Source of the DNA: Tenodera sinensis
Taxonomy: Eukaryota > Arthropoda > Insecta > Mantodea > Mantidae
Length of the DNA: 64,000 nt
Direction: 5' to 3'
NCBI GenBank assembly: GCA_030765045.1
Contig: CM060962.1
Coordinates: forward strand, 211,695,136-211,759,135
In this document: positions 55,060 through 64,000 of the stretch, one piece after another
Layout of the letters: each line of letters starts with the position of its first letter
Position numbering within the stretch: position 1 is the first letter of the stretch
Made by a program: the position numbers and the translations under genes
The notes under the pieces: model-generated
Seen by the model: the letters and a program-made list of their open reading frames with translations, nothing else
The model's database searches: none
Told to the model about the DNA's origin: nothing

Positions 55060-56632
55060 ATCTTTACTGGGAATTCAAAAATAGTACAGAACAAGATTAC
55101 TGATTGTATTTTGGAGTACATTGATGATTATATCAAATTGGAAATATGCAGCAGCGACTTTTTTTTCAGGTCAAATTGATGACACTACACATATCACACA
55201 AAAATCTCCGTGTTCCATAATTGTCAGACTAGTCGAATGCTTGTTGGGCTTTTTTGATGTCAGTTGCCATAGAACATCAGAAGCCATATTTTTTATTGAG
55301 CAATATTCCACACTACAATGGGTTTCCTTCATCCCAAAACGATCTTCGGAAGCAGTATTTGCCTTGGTTAATTCAGTATTGGGACCATATGACTATCAGT
55401 CAAAATTTACTGGACAGTGCTATGGTGATGCCAGTGTCATGTGTGGACATTTAAATGGCTTGCAAAAAAAGGTAATGGATTTTGCACCTCAGATCCTTGT
55501 TCATTGTTCAGTCCATGGTCTGAGTATAGTTATATAGCACACTGAATGAAATTTCTCAATACCACATCCTTTTTGCTGATATTGCTGGAATCGTTTCATT
55601 TTTCATAACTCTGCCAAGAGAAGCTATGCCATAGACAACCACTTAGACCAGTGGTACCCACTGCTACAAACACCTGATGGGGTTCATACTCAACATTGCT
55701 TAAAGTGGTTGAAGAAAACTGGAATAGTCTCAGTAAGGTTTTTCAGGAGATAACAGATGATTTTGAGTCTGACCAGACAGCAGCACTTTCAAATGGCTTT
55801 CCCAATAACATGAATGATTTTGAATTTGCATTTTTGGTCATTGTTTTTAATGAGATCTTTCAGTTTACCAATCTTCTGTTTGATATTCTTCAAAAGAATC
55901 TCTTGACATAGTTTTCCGTCAAAGGCAATTAAAAAACACTTATAATATATTTCAAAGAAAAAGAACTGAAGTTTTGTAAATTTTTTGAAACAGCTAAACT
56001 AAGGGTGGGTTTAAGGGTGAAAACATACTAAACTGTCCCAAGATGAACTTTTCCAGAAGCACAAATTGTTATAGTTTGAAATAGTGGATTTGATCTTGGC
56101 ACAAATTACCATTAGATTTCAAGACCTTGGAAAACTTCAGTTTTGTAGTCTCGCTGATTCTTCGAGGTTCCTGCAGTATGCAACTGTTTTCCTCATTGAT
56201 ACTCTCACCTCTGTTCAGGAAACATATCCAAATTTATTTAAAATAAGTCATTTGAAAATGGAACTTGGGATTTTTTATGAAAATGAAGAATACCAGCATA
56301 GCATTCTCATTACACAAACATTGAAGTTGGTCAAAGAAAACACTAGCATATTCCAACAGGTATACAGACTTTTTTCACTCATCGTAGCATTGCCATCAAT
56401 GAGTGTTTCAGTGGAGAGCAGCTTTTCTACTCTCAAAAGCATAAAGACTTATTTGCGGAATTCTATGACCCAGGAAAGACTAACATCTCTAGCCAACATC
56501 TCCATCCATAAGAACTTGCTGAATGACCTAGAGAGGAAGCAGCCTTTTCATGATGACATAACTGAGGAATATGCCAACAGAAATGACAGAAGAATCAACT
56601 TAATATATATAAAATGGGTATGTTGCATGTGA
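55060..56632 (+). pseudogene. hAT transposase 2, catalytic and dimerisation parts
   Basis: QIDDTTHITQKSPCSIIVRL V (first catalytic region), GFFDVSCHRTSEAIF, then NSVLGPYDYQSKFTGQCYGD ASVMCGHLNGLQKKVMDFAP Q (second region; the usual CYDGASVMSGHLNGLQ). Then VVEENWNSLSKVFQEI, NDFEFAFLVIVFNEIFQFTNLLFDILQ and, from 56,084, the long C-terminal part with the dimerisation domain LFSLIVALPSMSVSVESSFS TLKSIKTYLRNSMTQERLTS L. Stops and frameshifts throughout. It encodes zf-MYM-like hAT machinery; not functional. Confidence 0.82.
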
Positions 56633-56657
56633 TTTCTATGTGATAAAAGCTTCACCT

Positions 56658-57033
56658 TTATTTGAGAGGGGCTCTAATGACCTAGCTGTTGACAGGCTCT
56701 TAAACCCTACTCACTCACTCACTTTATTTGAGAGGTAGAATTGGAACTGAAAAATTCAATGCCACAGCTGGGATTTGAACCACAGACCCTCCACTTACCA
56801 GGTGGGTGCTCTAAACATCAAACTACTGTGACAACCTGCCAGAATGCCATTGAATTGTCCAACCAATTTGTATTTCTCCGAGTAAACAACAAAGACAGTC
56901 TCACATCAGAGACAATTAACCCAATGGTGACTTACTATCGTAAGTACCTTATGCCCTGAGATTAAATAACCTTCAGATGGTAATTATTATTTATTTATGC
57001 CAACAAACTTACTGTTAGTGTTTTTAAACATAC
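56658..57033 (-). repeat. SINE-P, antisense tandem copy with 11-bp TSD
   Basis: AAGCTTCACCT flanks it at 56,647-56,657 and 57,034-57,044. On the minus strand: the 3' end of one unit (GTTTAAAAACACTAACAG...GGCATAAATAAATAATAATT), then a full second unit (ACCATCTGAAGGTTATTTAAT ... TTGTCACAGTAG ... GGTTCAAATCCCAGC ... TTCTACCTCTCAAATAAAG). A further ~65 bp (GTGAGTGAGTGAGTAGGGTT...) forms an atypical end. Here the units are head to tail, not inverted. Confidence 0.78.
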
Positions 57034-57097
57034 AAGCTTCACCTATAGTTTACGTCATGAGCCACCACTGGTATTTTGTGTTTATTCCCCAAATACT

Positions 57098-57328
57098 CTT
57101 TTTTTTTATTTTATTGTTTAATGACACTGTCAATTACCAGGATCACATCGGCGTCACCGGTGTGCCGGAATTTTGTCCCACAGGAGTTCTTTTACATGCC
57201 AGTAAATCTGCTAACATGGAGCTGTCGTTTTTAAGCACACTTAAAAACCATCGGTCTGTGCCAGATTTGAACCCGCAACCTTGGGATCAGTAGGCCAGCG
57301 TCTAACCAACTGAGCCACACAGACTGAC
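57098..57328 (-). repeat. tRNA-headed SINE (SINE-C) with 12-bp TSD
   Basis: On the minus strand: GTGTGGCTCAGTTGGTTAGAC (A box), GGTTGCGGGTTCAAATCTGGC (B box), CAGATTTACTGGCATGTAAAAG core, GGCACACCGGTGACGCCGATG and an A-rich tail ending at 57,098. TCCCCAAATACT is duplicated at 57,086-57,097 and 57,329-57,340. Complete. Confidence 0.92.
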
Positions 57329-57340
57329 TCCCCAAATACT

Positions 57341-57727
57341 GCAAATGAGAATGAAATAAATGGGAGAAATAGTGACAGTAAATCTGGACAGTAATTAGTT
57401 CATACATTGTATAGACGAAGAAAACAAAAACAAAGGAAATTAAAATAAATGTGCAGGATGTTACAGGTTCTCTATGACAAACAATTCTTCAACACTGATA
57501 AATCATACAGAGACCATAATTTTTGCTTACAGAAATACACTCTCAAACACATTGTTTATAAGTCGTGCAATAGCTGAAGGTTCACACAACCAAGTTCTAG
57601 TTAGCTGTACATAGTATGTCTTGCTTTGTTGTTGTGAGGGTGTCAGTAAACATGGACTACAAGTTATTTTAACTGACTCTTACACTGGGGCTAAAGGAAA
57701 TGAAAGAGAGGTTCATCACTCTCCTAG
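57341..57727. other. No recognisable feature
   Basis: Unique-looking spacer. Confidence 0.5.
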
Positions 57728-57788
57728 GGCGGCGCCGTGGCCGAGCGGTTAGCGCGCTCGCCTGCCACCTAGGTGGCCCGGGTTCGAC
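57728..57788 (+). repeat. SINE-A head only (3' truncated)
   Basis: GGCGGCGCCGTGGCCGAGCGG, TTAGCGCGCTCGCCTGCCAC and CTAGGTGGCCCGGGTTCGA are the consensus-like tRNA-related head with A and B boxes. The sequence then switches to unrelated CTTTCCTATTTTGC. No body, no tail. Losing the 3' part rather than the 5' part is unusual for a SINE. Confidence 0.85.
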
Positions 57789-58474
57789 TTTCCTATTTTG
57801 CTGTTTACATAATAAAGTATGTTAATGCATGTGATGTTTCATTTAAATTTGCTAGCAGAAGCCACATCAGTCTTAACCTATTAGCAGATGTAAACAAGAG
57901 GAACAAGAGAGTTTGTGATCCCATATCATGTGGAAAGCCTTCCAGCATGGTCCAGTCAGTTATTTATAACAATACAAGGCTCAAGTGCAGTTATGTTGCT
58001 ACAATATGAGACTGATTTTAATAAGGTAAAGGGTTATTATATTACATGGTAACCCTCTCATGGCCTTTCTCTTCCTTCACCATCTAGGAGAACTTCAGAC
58101 TATTAATTCCTGCTTAAAGGTGAATTGGCACCATTAATGGGTAATATCCAGTCAGTCAGGTGCTTCTGTTGCTACAGGAAACATTGTATGTCACTTATTT
58201 ATGGAAGAATGTGTGTTTATTTGAAAAGATTACTTTAAACAGATCTGCTCAGCATGTGTGCAGTGAGTATGTAGAAAACTCTGTACCACCTGCAAGGGAA
58301 ACTATACTCGTACATATGATCATCAATTAGTTCAAAGCTTTGGGTTTGATGTTAGATAAGTAACAATCTAAGAGAAGATCAGTTTTGACAGAAAATGAAC
58401 TACATGAAATCAGTGCCAATTTAGGTTGCTTCAAAAATTGTTAAACAAATTAGTGTGAACACTCAAAACAGTCA
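57789..58474. other. No recognisable feature
   Basis: No supported feature. Confidence 0.5.
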
Positions 58475-58486
58475 ACATTGCAGTGT

Positions 58487-58731
58487 TGTTGTTGTTGTTA
58501 GCTAATGCTGGATTTCTGACAATAAAGTCATTAATCTTCTTGCTCTCCAATATTTTTCACTGATGGATGGGGTGCTAGAAGTGGCCGGGCATATTTGAAG
58601 GTGGTCTCGGTCCATTTCCTCTTGCAGATCACATAGAGGACAGAGTGGTGAAGAATATATCCCAATTCTGTTTAAATGTTTTGCCAGACAATCATGTCCT
58701 GTAATCAACCTGAAGATTGCAACTGCCGTTT
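58487..58731 (-). mobile_element. 5'-truncated LINE insertion with (CAA)n tail and 12-bp TSD
   Basis: Minus strand: ITGHDCLAKHLNRIGIYSSP LCPLCDLQEEMDRDHLQICP (zinc-knuckle terminus), EKYWRARRLMTLLSEIQH stop, then TAGCTAACAACAACAACAAC. ACATTGCAGTGT lies at 58,475-58,486 and 58,732-58,743. Only 245 bp were inserted. It shows that this LINE family retrotransposes with a CAA tail, the same tail as the short SINE-A variant. Confidence 0.9.
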
Positions 58732-58859
58732 ACATTGCAGTGTAGAAAGCCCTATTTTATTGCAGAAATGCCTCACTAGGACCTGAAAATTACAGTGTGG
58801 TGTTAGATAAGTGCTAGAAGAATAATAAGACCCATTTTCTTTAACAAAAGAATTAATGC

Positions 58860-59225
58860 AGAGTGATATCAGAGAGCAACTCTAGGATCATTTTTTGATA
58901 GCTTGACAGAAGAAGAAACATCTTATGGTCGGTTCTTTACAGCTACCAAATCATTAAATGAAATAAGAGAGGTGTTTCATGACAGAATTATAATTGTTGA
59001 TTTGTGGCCCCCTCATTCCTCTAACCTAACTAGTTGCAATTTTTATTTATGGAATGCTTTGAAAGACAGTGTGTTCTAACCCTCATACACTACAGGACCT
59101 TAATGAAATCAGGCAGGAAATCATAACGATTCTTGCTGTTGAGCTTAGACAAATGAGCAATAACATTTTTACAAGATATGTTCTTCCTTGAGAGCAGAAG
59201 GTCAACATTTCCAGTGTCTACTATG
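58860..59225 (+). pseudogene. IS630/Tc1-type transposase C-terminal fragment
   Basis: FDSLTEEETSYGRFFTATKS LNEIREVFHDRIIIVDLWPP HSSNLTSCNFYLWNALKDSV F, then LRAEGQHFQCLL near the end. Related insect transposases read LT.EE..YG.F.QD.A..HTA...L..VF.DR.IS..LWP.RSPDL..CDFYLWG.LK..VY and close with LRAEG.HFQ.LL. The catalytic QD and SPDL positions are mutated. Confidence 0.7.
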
Positions 59226-59734
59226 AGGTAAAGATTTTAGTATGCCTCTGCCAGTGACTCTCGGCTCTCTCATATAGCGGAGAGAGCCTGCTTGGTTACC
59301 ATATATTATAATTACATTGCATACTTACTGGAAATTCTTCCACCAACTTCAGGACACGAGCTGCAGTTAATAAATCTGGCATTAGACGCTGTTGCCTAAA
59401 GCTCATGTTTGCTCCTTGTAGTTTATGGATCAGTTGCTGCAAAGGCAAAGGAAGCTAAGTATTTCCTCTGTAGCTTAATAATAAACATGAACATTGGAAT
59501 TAAAATCAAAAGCAGGATAAATACAACAATTGCAATTTGTGTATTCCAAATCTTCAAGTGTATGATGTACATGTCTCATTTAGCCTTGTAGTTAGAAGCA
59601 AGTAAATCAGTGGTGCCAGATACATGGGATTGGGAAATTGTCTACATTGAATCTTTTTTCAAACTTCTCCAATCAGCTTAACCCACTCAATTGCCATTGA
59701 GTCAGTTTTGTGTTTTAACCTCCTGATGAAGGGT
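59226..59734. other. No recognisable feature
   Basis: No supported feature. Confidence 0.5.
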
Positions 59735-59736
59735 CA

Positions 59737-59825
<89 letters not shown>
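59735..59825. repeat. (ACGC)n(AC)n microsatellite
   Basis: About 14 units of ACGC followed by a perfect AC run ending CACATATAGAG. Confidence 0.96.
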
Positions 59826-59828
<3 letters not shown>

Positions 59829-61026
59829 GAGTTCTAACATGTTGATTCAGCACGTGTTGTATAATTTTTTTCTTACTTTTGAGTTTAAATTATTGATCTG
59901 CTGCAGTTTTACAAGCAGTAAAGGAAATTTATAAGCAAAAAGCATATGAAATGGGTTGCCACACAGCAAATAGGGTTAAAAGATATGTATAACAATCAAT
60001 GACTCTGCACAACCATTAACATTTCTACTATGTACAAAGAATTTGCTCTTCCACTTTATACTTATTATGATGAATATTTGCCTTGAAATAGTCTGAAATA
60101 ACACAATGTGAAGTTTTTTATAGAGAGTGTGCTGGAAAAACTTCACATCTTTATATCATGAGGCTTGCTCATTATGACGCATAATATCTCCCATTTTCAA
60201 ATATAGTGCATAATGCATAAAACACAGATCAACCTGGGGAAGTTGAAATATGTAGCAGCAAATATTAATACCACAAAAAAGATGTTTGACATAAATGTAT
60301 ATGCTAATGAAGTCAACATTCTCCCCATACTGTGCTTTTGTGTACCCCTTATGACTTCCCAGTCAAATAAAATTTACTGGGAGTGAAAGATTTAATTTGC
60401 TATTTGCATGAAATGCACCAGAAGAAATTCATTGTAACCATTTATGAGAAAATAAAATGTGTTACATGTAAATGGTTGTTACACATGGGAAAAATACCTA
60501 GAAATTCATGTTGCATTGTTAAAATATGCCTAGCACATTATCATCAGATTTGTTTGAAAGCATAGCAAATGTGGGCAGAGTAAGTAAATATGCATGTAAT
60601 AGTTACCTGAACTAGTTTGATGAGAAAAACAGCAAAGATGAGAAAGGAAATAGACATAAGAGCTCCTTCAAGAGATGGGAAACTCATGCCTTTATCAGTA
60701 CGGGATTGTCTCACAGTTTCTGATGTCCATAAGCTTTTTATTCTTCTTTCTGAAAAATATTTAAGAAAATATATATTTTTGTAACACAAATAATAGTATT
60801 TAAGAAAGGGAAAAGTTGACTAGACTTGAAAAGTGGAAGAAAGATAACCAAGAATACAAAGTGCTTAGAGGTTGCATATGTTTATGGTCCAAAATAGATG
60901 GTAGTGGAAAAAAGAAGAAACAAAATAAGTTGGCTTTTGCAAAAGGGAAATGAGTATTGGCAGCTGTTAGAGGGTGCAAGTACAAAATGCTGGAGATTAA
61001 TGTTAGGTGATTAGAAAAAATATAAC
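59826..61026. other. No clear feature
   Basis: AT-rich. The last ~200 bp (from about 60,830) may be decayed upstream LINE sequence belonging to the next entry. Confidence 0.4.
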
Positions 61027-61690
61027 ATGATGGTGGAATCAAAAATGTTATATGTGATTGAAGTTTGGGGTCTGGAGGGTGGTTGGGAAGTTGTGGATGC
61101 AGTGCACAGGATGTTTTGCAGAGAAGTGGTAAGTCTACCAACTGCCACAGTAAAGGAATTCATCCAAATTGAAATAGGGAGAGTAGGAAGGAAAGATATG
61201 ATTATGGAGACATCACTTATATTATGGTTTAGAATACTAAACCCAGATGAAAAGAATATGTTAAGACAATATCTAGAATATCATGAAAAGTGTTTAAAAG
61301 GTAAAGGATGGAGCTACAGCATCCAATCTAATCTAGAAAGAAATGGATTGAGGGAAATTGGGAGAATGAGGGAGAATAATATTAAAGGCTTTTGGAAAGG
61401 TGTAAGGAGAACATTTGAAAATATAGAAATACAAAACTTGTTTGGGGACATAGTTGACAAAATATCGCTAGAATTGTATATTATAATAAAAAGTAATGGA
61501 AAGAGAAGTGTATATTGAAAAATCAAATGAACAAAGAGAGAGTATAGCATGGGAGAGAGCAGGGTTATGGAAAAAGAGTATATAACTGAGAAATGGTCTA
61601 AAATGGATAGAAAGGTAGCATTAATTAAAATATTTAGTAAAGAATACAAGAAAGTAGGAGAGTTTCAAAGTAAAGCTAAAAGAAAATGGA
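61027..61690 (+). pseudogene. LINE ORF2 C-terminal domain, one long open stretch
   Basis: A 163-codon frame from 61,027 to 61,518: MVESKMLYVIEVWGLEGGWE (typical MVESV.LYG.E.WG), VVDAVHRMFCREVVSLPTAT, IEIGRVGRKDMIMETSLILW FRIL, RMRENNIKGFWKGVRRTFEN IEIQNLF and DKISLELYIIIK. After a stop, another frame continues SMGESRVMEKEYITEKWSKM DRKVALIKIFSKEY to about 61,690. This is the region after the RT in the same LINE family as 3,375-4,020. Truncated at the 5' side. Confidence 0.78.
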
Positions 61691-61931
61691 ATTGATCAAT
61701 AAAAAAGAGAAGTGAATTAAGTTAAAATTAAAAGAGCTTAATGTGTAGTGGTAAGACTTGTATAATGAATATGGTGAGTTAACAGCCTGGGCTGAACACT
61801 TAATCATATTCCTTGTATTTAATTATTATAGAAAGAGTTAAAGAATTTTGGAATGGCTGCTGGCTTCCAGTAGTTGGGATAATTTTAGGAATTATTAGTC
61901 TTAGTAGGTTAAGATTGAGTTGTTTTTTAAG
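61691..61931. other. No recognisable feature
   Basis: AT-rich spacer. Confidence 0.5.
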
Positions 61932-61945
61932 TAAGTATATTTAAG

Positions 61946-62312
61946 AGGTAGAACTGGAACTTAAAAATTCAATGCCACAGCTGGGATTTGAACCACAGAC
62001 CTTCCGCTTACCAGGTGGCTGCTCTAACCATTGAGCTACTGTGACAAACTGCCAGAATGGCATTGAATTCTCAAACCAGTTCCTGGTTTACCAGGAGAAA
62101 TACGAACTGGTTTGAGAATTCAATGCCATTCTGGCAGTTTGTCACAGTAGCTCAATGGTTAGAGCAACTGCCTGGTAAGCGGAAGGTCTGTGGTTCAAAT
62201 CCCAGCTGTGGCATTGAATTTTTAAGTTCCAGTTTTACCTCTCAAACTTTGCCCACATGCAGTTTGTGTGTTTAAAAACACCAACAGTAAGTTTGTTGGC
62301 ATAAATAAATAA
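61946..62312. repeat. SINE-P head-to-head inverted dimer with 14-bp TSD
   Basis: The left arm (61,946-62,081) is antisense and the right arm is the same ~136 bp in sense. Arms share GTAGCTCAATGGTTAGAGC, GTGGTTCAAATCCCAGCTGT and AACTGGTTTGAGAATTCAAT and are almost identical. They are separated by ~24 bp (CCTGGTTTACCAGGAGAAAT ACG). The right unit continues to the normal 3' end GGCATAAATAAATAAT. TAAGTATATTTAAG flanks the block at 61,932-61,945 and 62,313-62,326. A transcript through it would fold into a long hairpin. Confidence 0.92.
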
Positions 62313-62326
62313 TAAGTATATTTAAG

Positions 62327-62644
62327 TTTATTTTATGTTAAATAAATACAGATTACATAAATAAATAAAAATGCTTCCAAGTTAAATAAAAAATTGTATA
62401 AGTTATTTGTAATCTTCATATTGTAAATATTGTGTTATACTCTTTAATATTTTGACAATACCCATAATTCCATATGAAATTCTATGGCTAATAAACTGAA
62501 TATGAATAAAACATTTCTGTAATACAACTGAGTAAATCTAATAGAGCCAAATTTAATACATGAGGATTGTAACAGTCAACCAGATTGTACATACCCTCAT
62601 TAGTAAATAATGTAGTTGATGAATGAGTAACAGGTATAATTGGT
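62327..62644. other. No recognisable feature
   Basis: AT-rich; AAATAAAT-rich near the SINE. Confidence 0.5.
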
Positions 62645-62970
62645 CAGAAAATGTAAGATTACATTGAAAAGCTAGAATCAGAATGAAAAATTCAATGCCA
62701 AGTCCCAGGCTTCATAGGAAGTAGCTATTGTGGTATGTTATCTCAAATGAATTTTACATCTCCTTAATGTGACTATTAAAAGGAAATGAGAGTCAGTTAG
62801 AAAATTTAATTTGTGCTAGCAATTGTCATGGTAGCTTACCCGATAGAAACTGGAAGATATGCGGTTCAAATCCCAGCTATAGCATTGAATTTTTCAGTCT
62901 GATTCTTCCATTCCAACCTTTTCCTACACATGGCTAGTGTGAAAGAATATTTAATTTCCATTGATTGATA
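62645..62970. repeat. SINE-P subfamily, old inverted copy
   Basis: The left part AGAATCAGAATGAAAAATTC AATGCC...TAGCTATTGTGGTATG is antisense. The right part from about 62,800 is sense: TTGTCATGGTAGCTTACCCG, GCGGTTCAAATCCCAGCTAT, AGCATTGAATTTTTCAGTCT GATTC and ACATGGCTAGTGTG. Opposed copies again, more diverged. Same subfamily as 9,801-10,042. Confidence 0.7.
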
Positions 62971-63559
62971 GATTTACACGTTTAAATTTAGGCATGGAAT
63001 CTGAATACCTCTTAATTATAATGTCTTTCAAATGTCTCCCAATCATTTCTGGGCAGCATGGAGAGAATTGTGTAACACATCATACAATGTCCTGTGGGAT
63101 TATGTTTCTAGTGGTGTTAAAACAATGGACAAAGACTGGTTCCAAAAGCTTGGTTCTTCCAAAGTTTGGTTTCCATCTAACTGCTTGTTTGGCTGATTTA
63201 GTTTGGCATCACATTCGATTTCATTGCTCCAAGCTACTTCCAATGGGGTTACTTGAAAGGAAAAGTCTTTTCCCTGCCTCTCCACACACATGCACATGCA
63301 CTCAAACACATGCACACGCGTTCACACTCATGCACATGTGCATATTGTTCTGCAGTTATAGAGCTACTGTGATTATCTCTTCTCCTTCGAATAATTAAAA
63401 TATACTGCCAACAGATGCAGAAAATGTTCTTTTAGAGCTTGGTGTTTCGTAAATGTCTAAGTTTCTTTATCAGGAGCTGCTGTTATACAGAGTTATTCAT
63501 TTAAAGTCTAACAGAGCACACAGCGTTTTACCTCTCCCACAATCTTGCTGGATTCCCCC
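62971..63559. other. No recognisable feature; small CA-rich tract
   Basis: CACATGCACATGCACTCAAA-type low complexity at about 63,280-63,345; otherwise nothing supported. Confidence 0.45.
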
Positions 63560-63957
63560 ACTACCGGCTGCCTCTGGGTGTGTGCGGCTAGTCGGTATTG
63601 GGCCTCTGAAAATTCACATCGCATTCAAGAAATCCCTCATTATGATTGGAGAGTTGGAGTTCGGTGTGCTGTTAGCGTTAGACACATAATTGGTCCAATA
63701 TTCTACGAGTAGACTGTAAATGCACAGATGTACCGAAATGACATTTTGAACCCATTTTATCATGAACTGACAGAAGAAGAGAAATCATATGGGTGGTTTC
63801 AACAAGATTCTTCTACTGCCTATACAGCAGAGGAGTACATGAATAAAATTGGGGAAGTGTTTGAAGATAGAGTGATTAGTGCTGGTGTATGGCCCTCTCG
63901 CTCCCCTGATCTAACAGTGTGTGATATTTACTTGTGGGGTAACCTGATAGACAAAGT
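63560..63957 (+). pseudogene. IS630/Tc1-type transposase fragment, cut by a SINE-P copy
   Basis: In one frame YWASENSHRIQEIPHYDWRV and VRHIIGPIFYE*TVNAQMYR NDILNPF. Then, open from 63,728, FYHELTEEEKSYGWFQQDSS TAYTAEEYMNKIGEVFEDRV ISAGVWPSRSPDLTVCDIYL WGNLIDKV. QQDS.TAHTA and WPSRSPDL..CDFYLWGNLK are the second and third catalytic blocks. This is a better-preserved relative of 58,860-59,225. The reading runs into AAAGTTTGAGAGGTAG, the SINE-P 3' region. Confidence 0.78.
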
Positions 63958-64000
63958 TTGAGAGGTAGAACTGGAACTTAAAAATTCAATGCCACAACTG
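63953..64000 (-). repeat. SINE-P, antisense, running off the window
   Basis: AAAGTTTGAGAGGTAGAACTGG and TTAAAAATTCAATGCCACAACTG match the antisense SINE-P units. The rest lies beyond the window edge. Confidence 0.85.

Noticed and set aside
57728..57800. Genuine tRNA gene
   Set aside because: A and B boxes are present but the sequence stops after the B box. There is no 3' half of the acceptor stem, and the same head occurs in complete SINE copies.
61946..62312. Ordinary twin-priming inversion as the full explanation
   Set aside because: The inverted arm duplicates sequence already present in the sense arm instead of the upstream part missing from it. It remains possible for the 52,827 copy if the template was a multimer.

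Overview
The window looks like intergenic DNA from a large, AT-rich, repeat-laden invertebrate genome. The mix of Jockey-, RTE- and I-type LINEs, mariner, piggyBac and hAT transposons, and several tRNA-headed SINE families suggests an arthropod, perhaps a hemimetabolous insect of the cockroach/termite/stick-insect kind. That is a guess from repeat content, not a proof. I found no intact host gene, no true tRNA or rRNA gene and no CRISPR. Every recognisable coding stretch is a broken transposable-element protein or an unplaced gene-like pseudogene.

Layout. 1-4.0 kb: a decayed LINE split by SINEs and a trinucleotide repeat. 4.2-6.1 kb: two SINEs with clear target-site duplications (TSDs), one of them inside an antisense LINE endonuclease. 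11.5-12.6 kb: a frameshifted single-exon gene of unknown family. 12.7-19.3 kb: a D39D mariner-like transposon (the plant MLE/Stowaway type), split by a 4.66 kb Jockey LINE whose 3' tail is a perfect 235-unit (TACAA) array. 21.9-24.1 kb: a ~900-bp non-coding repeat ('R900' here) with an adjoining diverged satellite. 25.3-26.6 kb: mariner copy 1. 26.7-31.2 kb: tandem repeats, an I-type LINE end, R900, and an antisense Jockey. 32.6 kb: a young SINE. 34.5-38.1 kb: three mariner relics, one nearly intact. 38.4-43.3 kb: transposase, hAT and LINE relics, one LINE split by an internally deleted mariner. 43.4-46.8 kb: a hAT element in a (TAC)n microsatellite, itself carrying two retroposons. 46.9-49.6 kb: an antisense hAT C-terminus, R900 and a MITE-like palindrome. 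50.0-51.3 kb: an internally deleted piggyBac. 52.8-64 kb: another split hAT, LINE 3' ends, transposase fragments and several copies of a SINE ('SINE-P') often found as a head-to-head inverted dimer.

The elements form a readable stratigraphy of insertions into insertions, many dated relative to each other by TSDs. The most unusual signals are the recurrent inverted SINE-P dimers, the growth of retroposon 3' tails into long simple repeats, one SINE head carried on two different 3' modules, the plant-type D39D mariner, and the R900/satellite family. Family assignments rest on reading motifs by eye; no database search was run.
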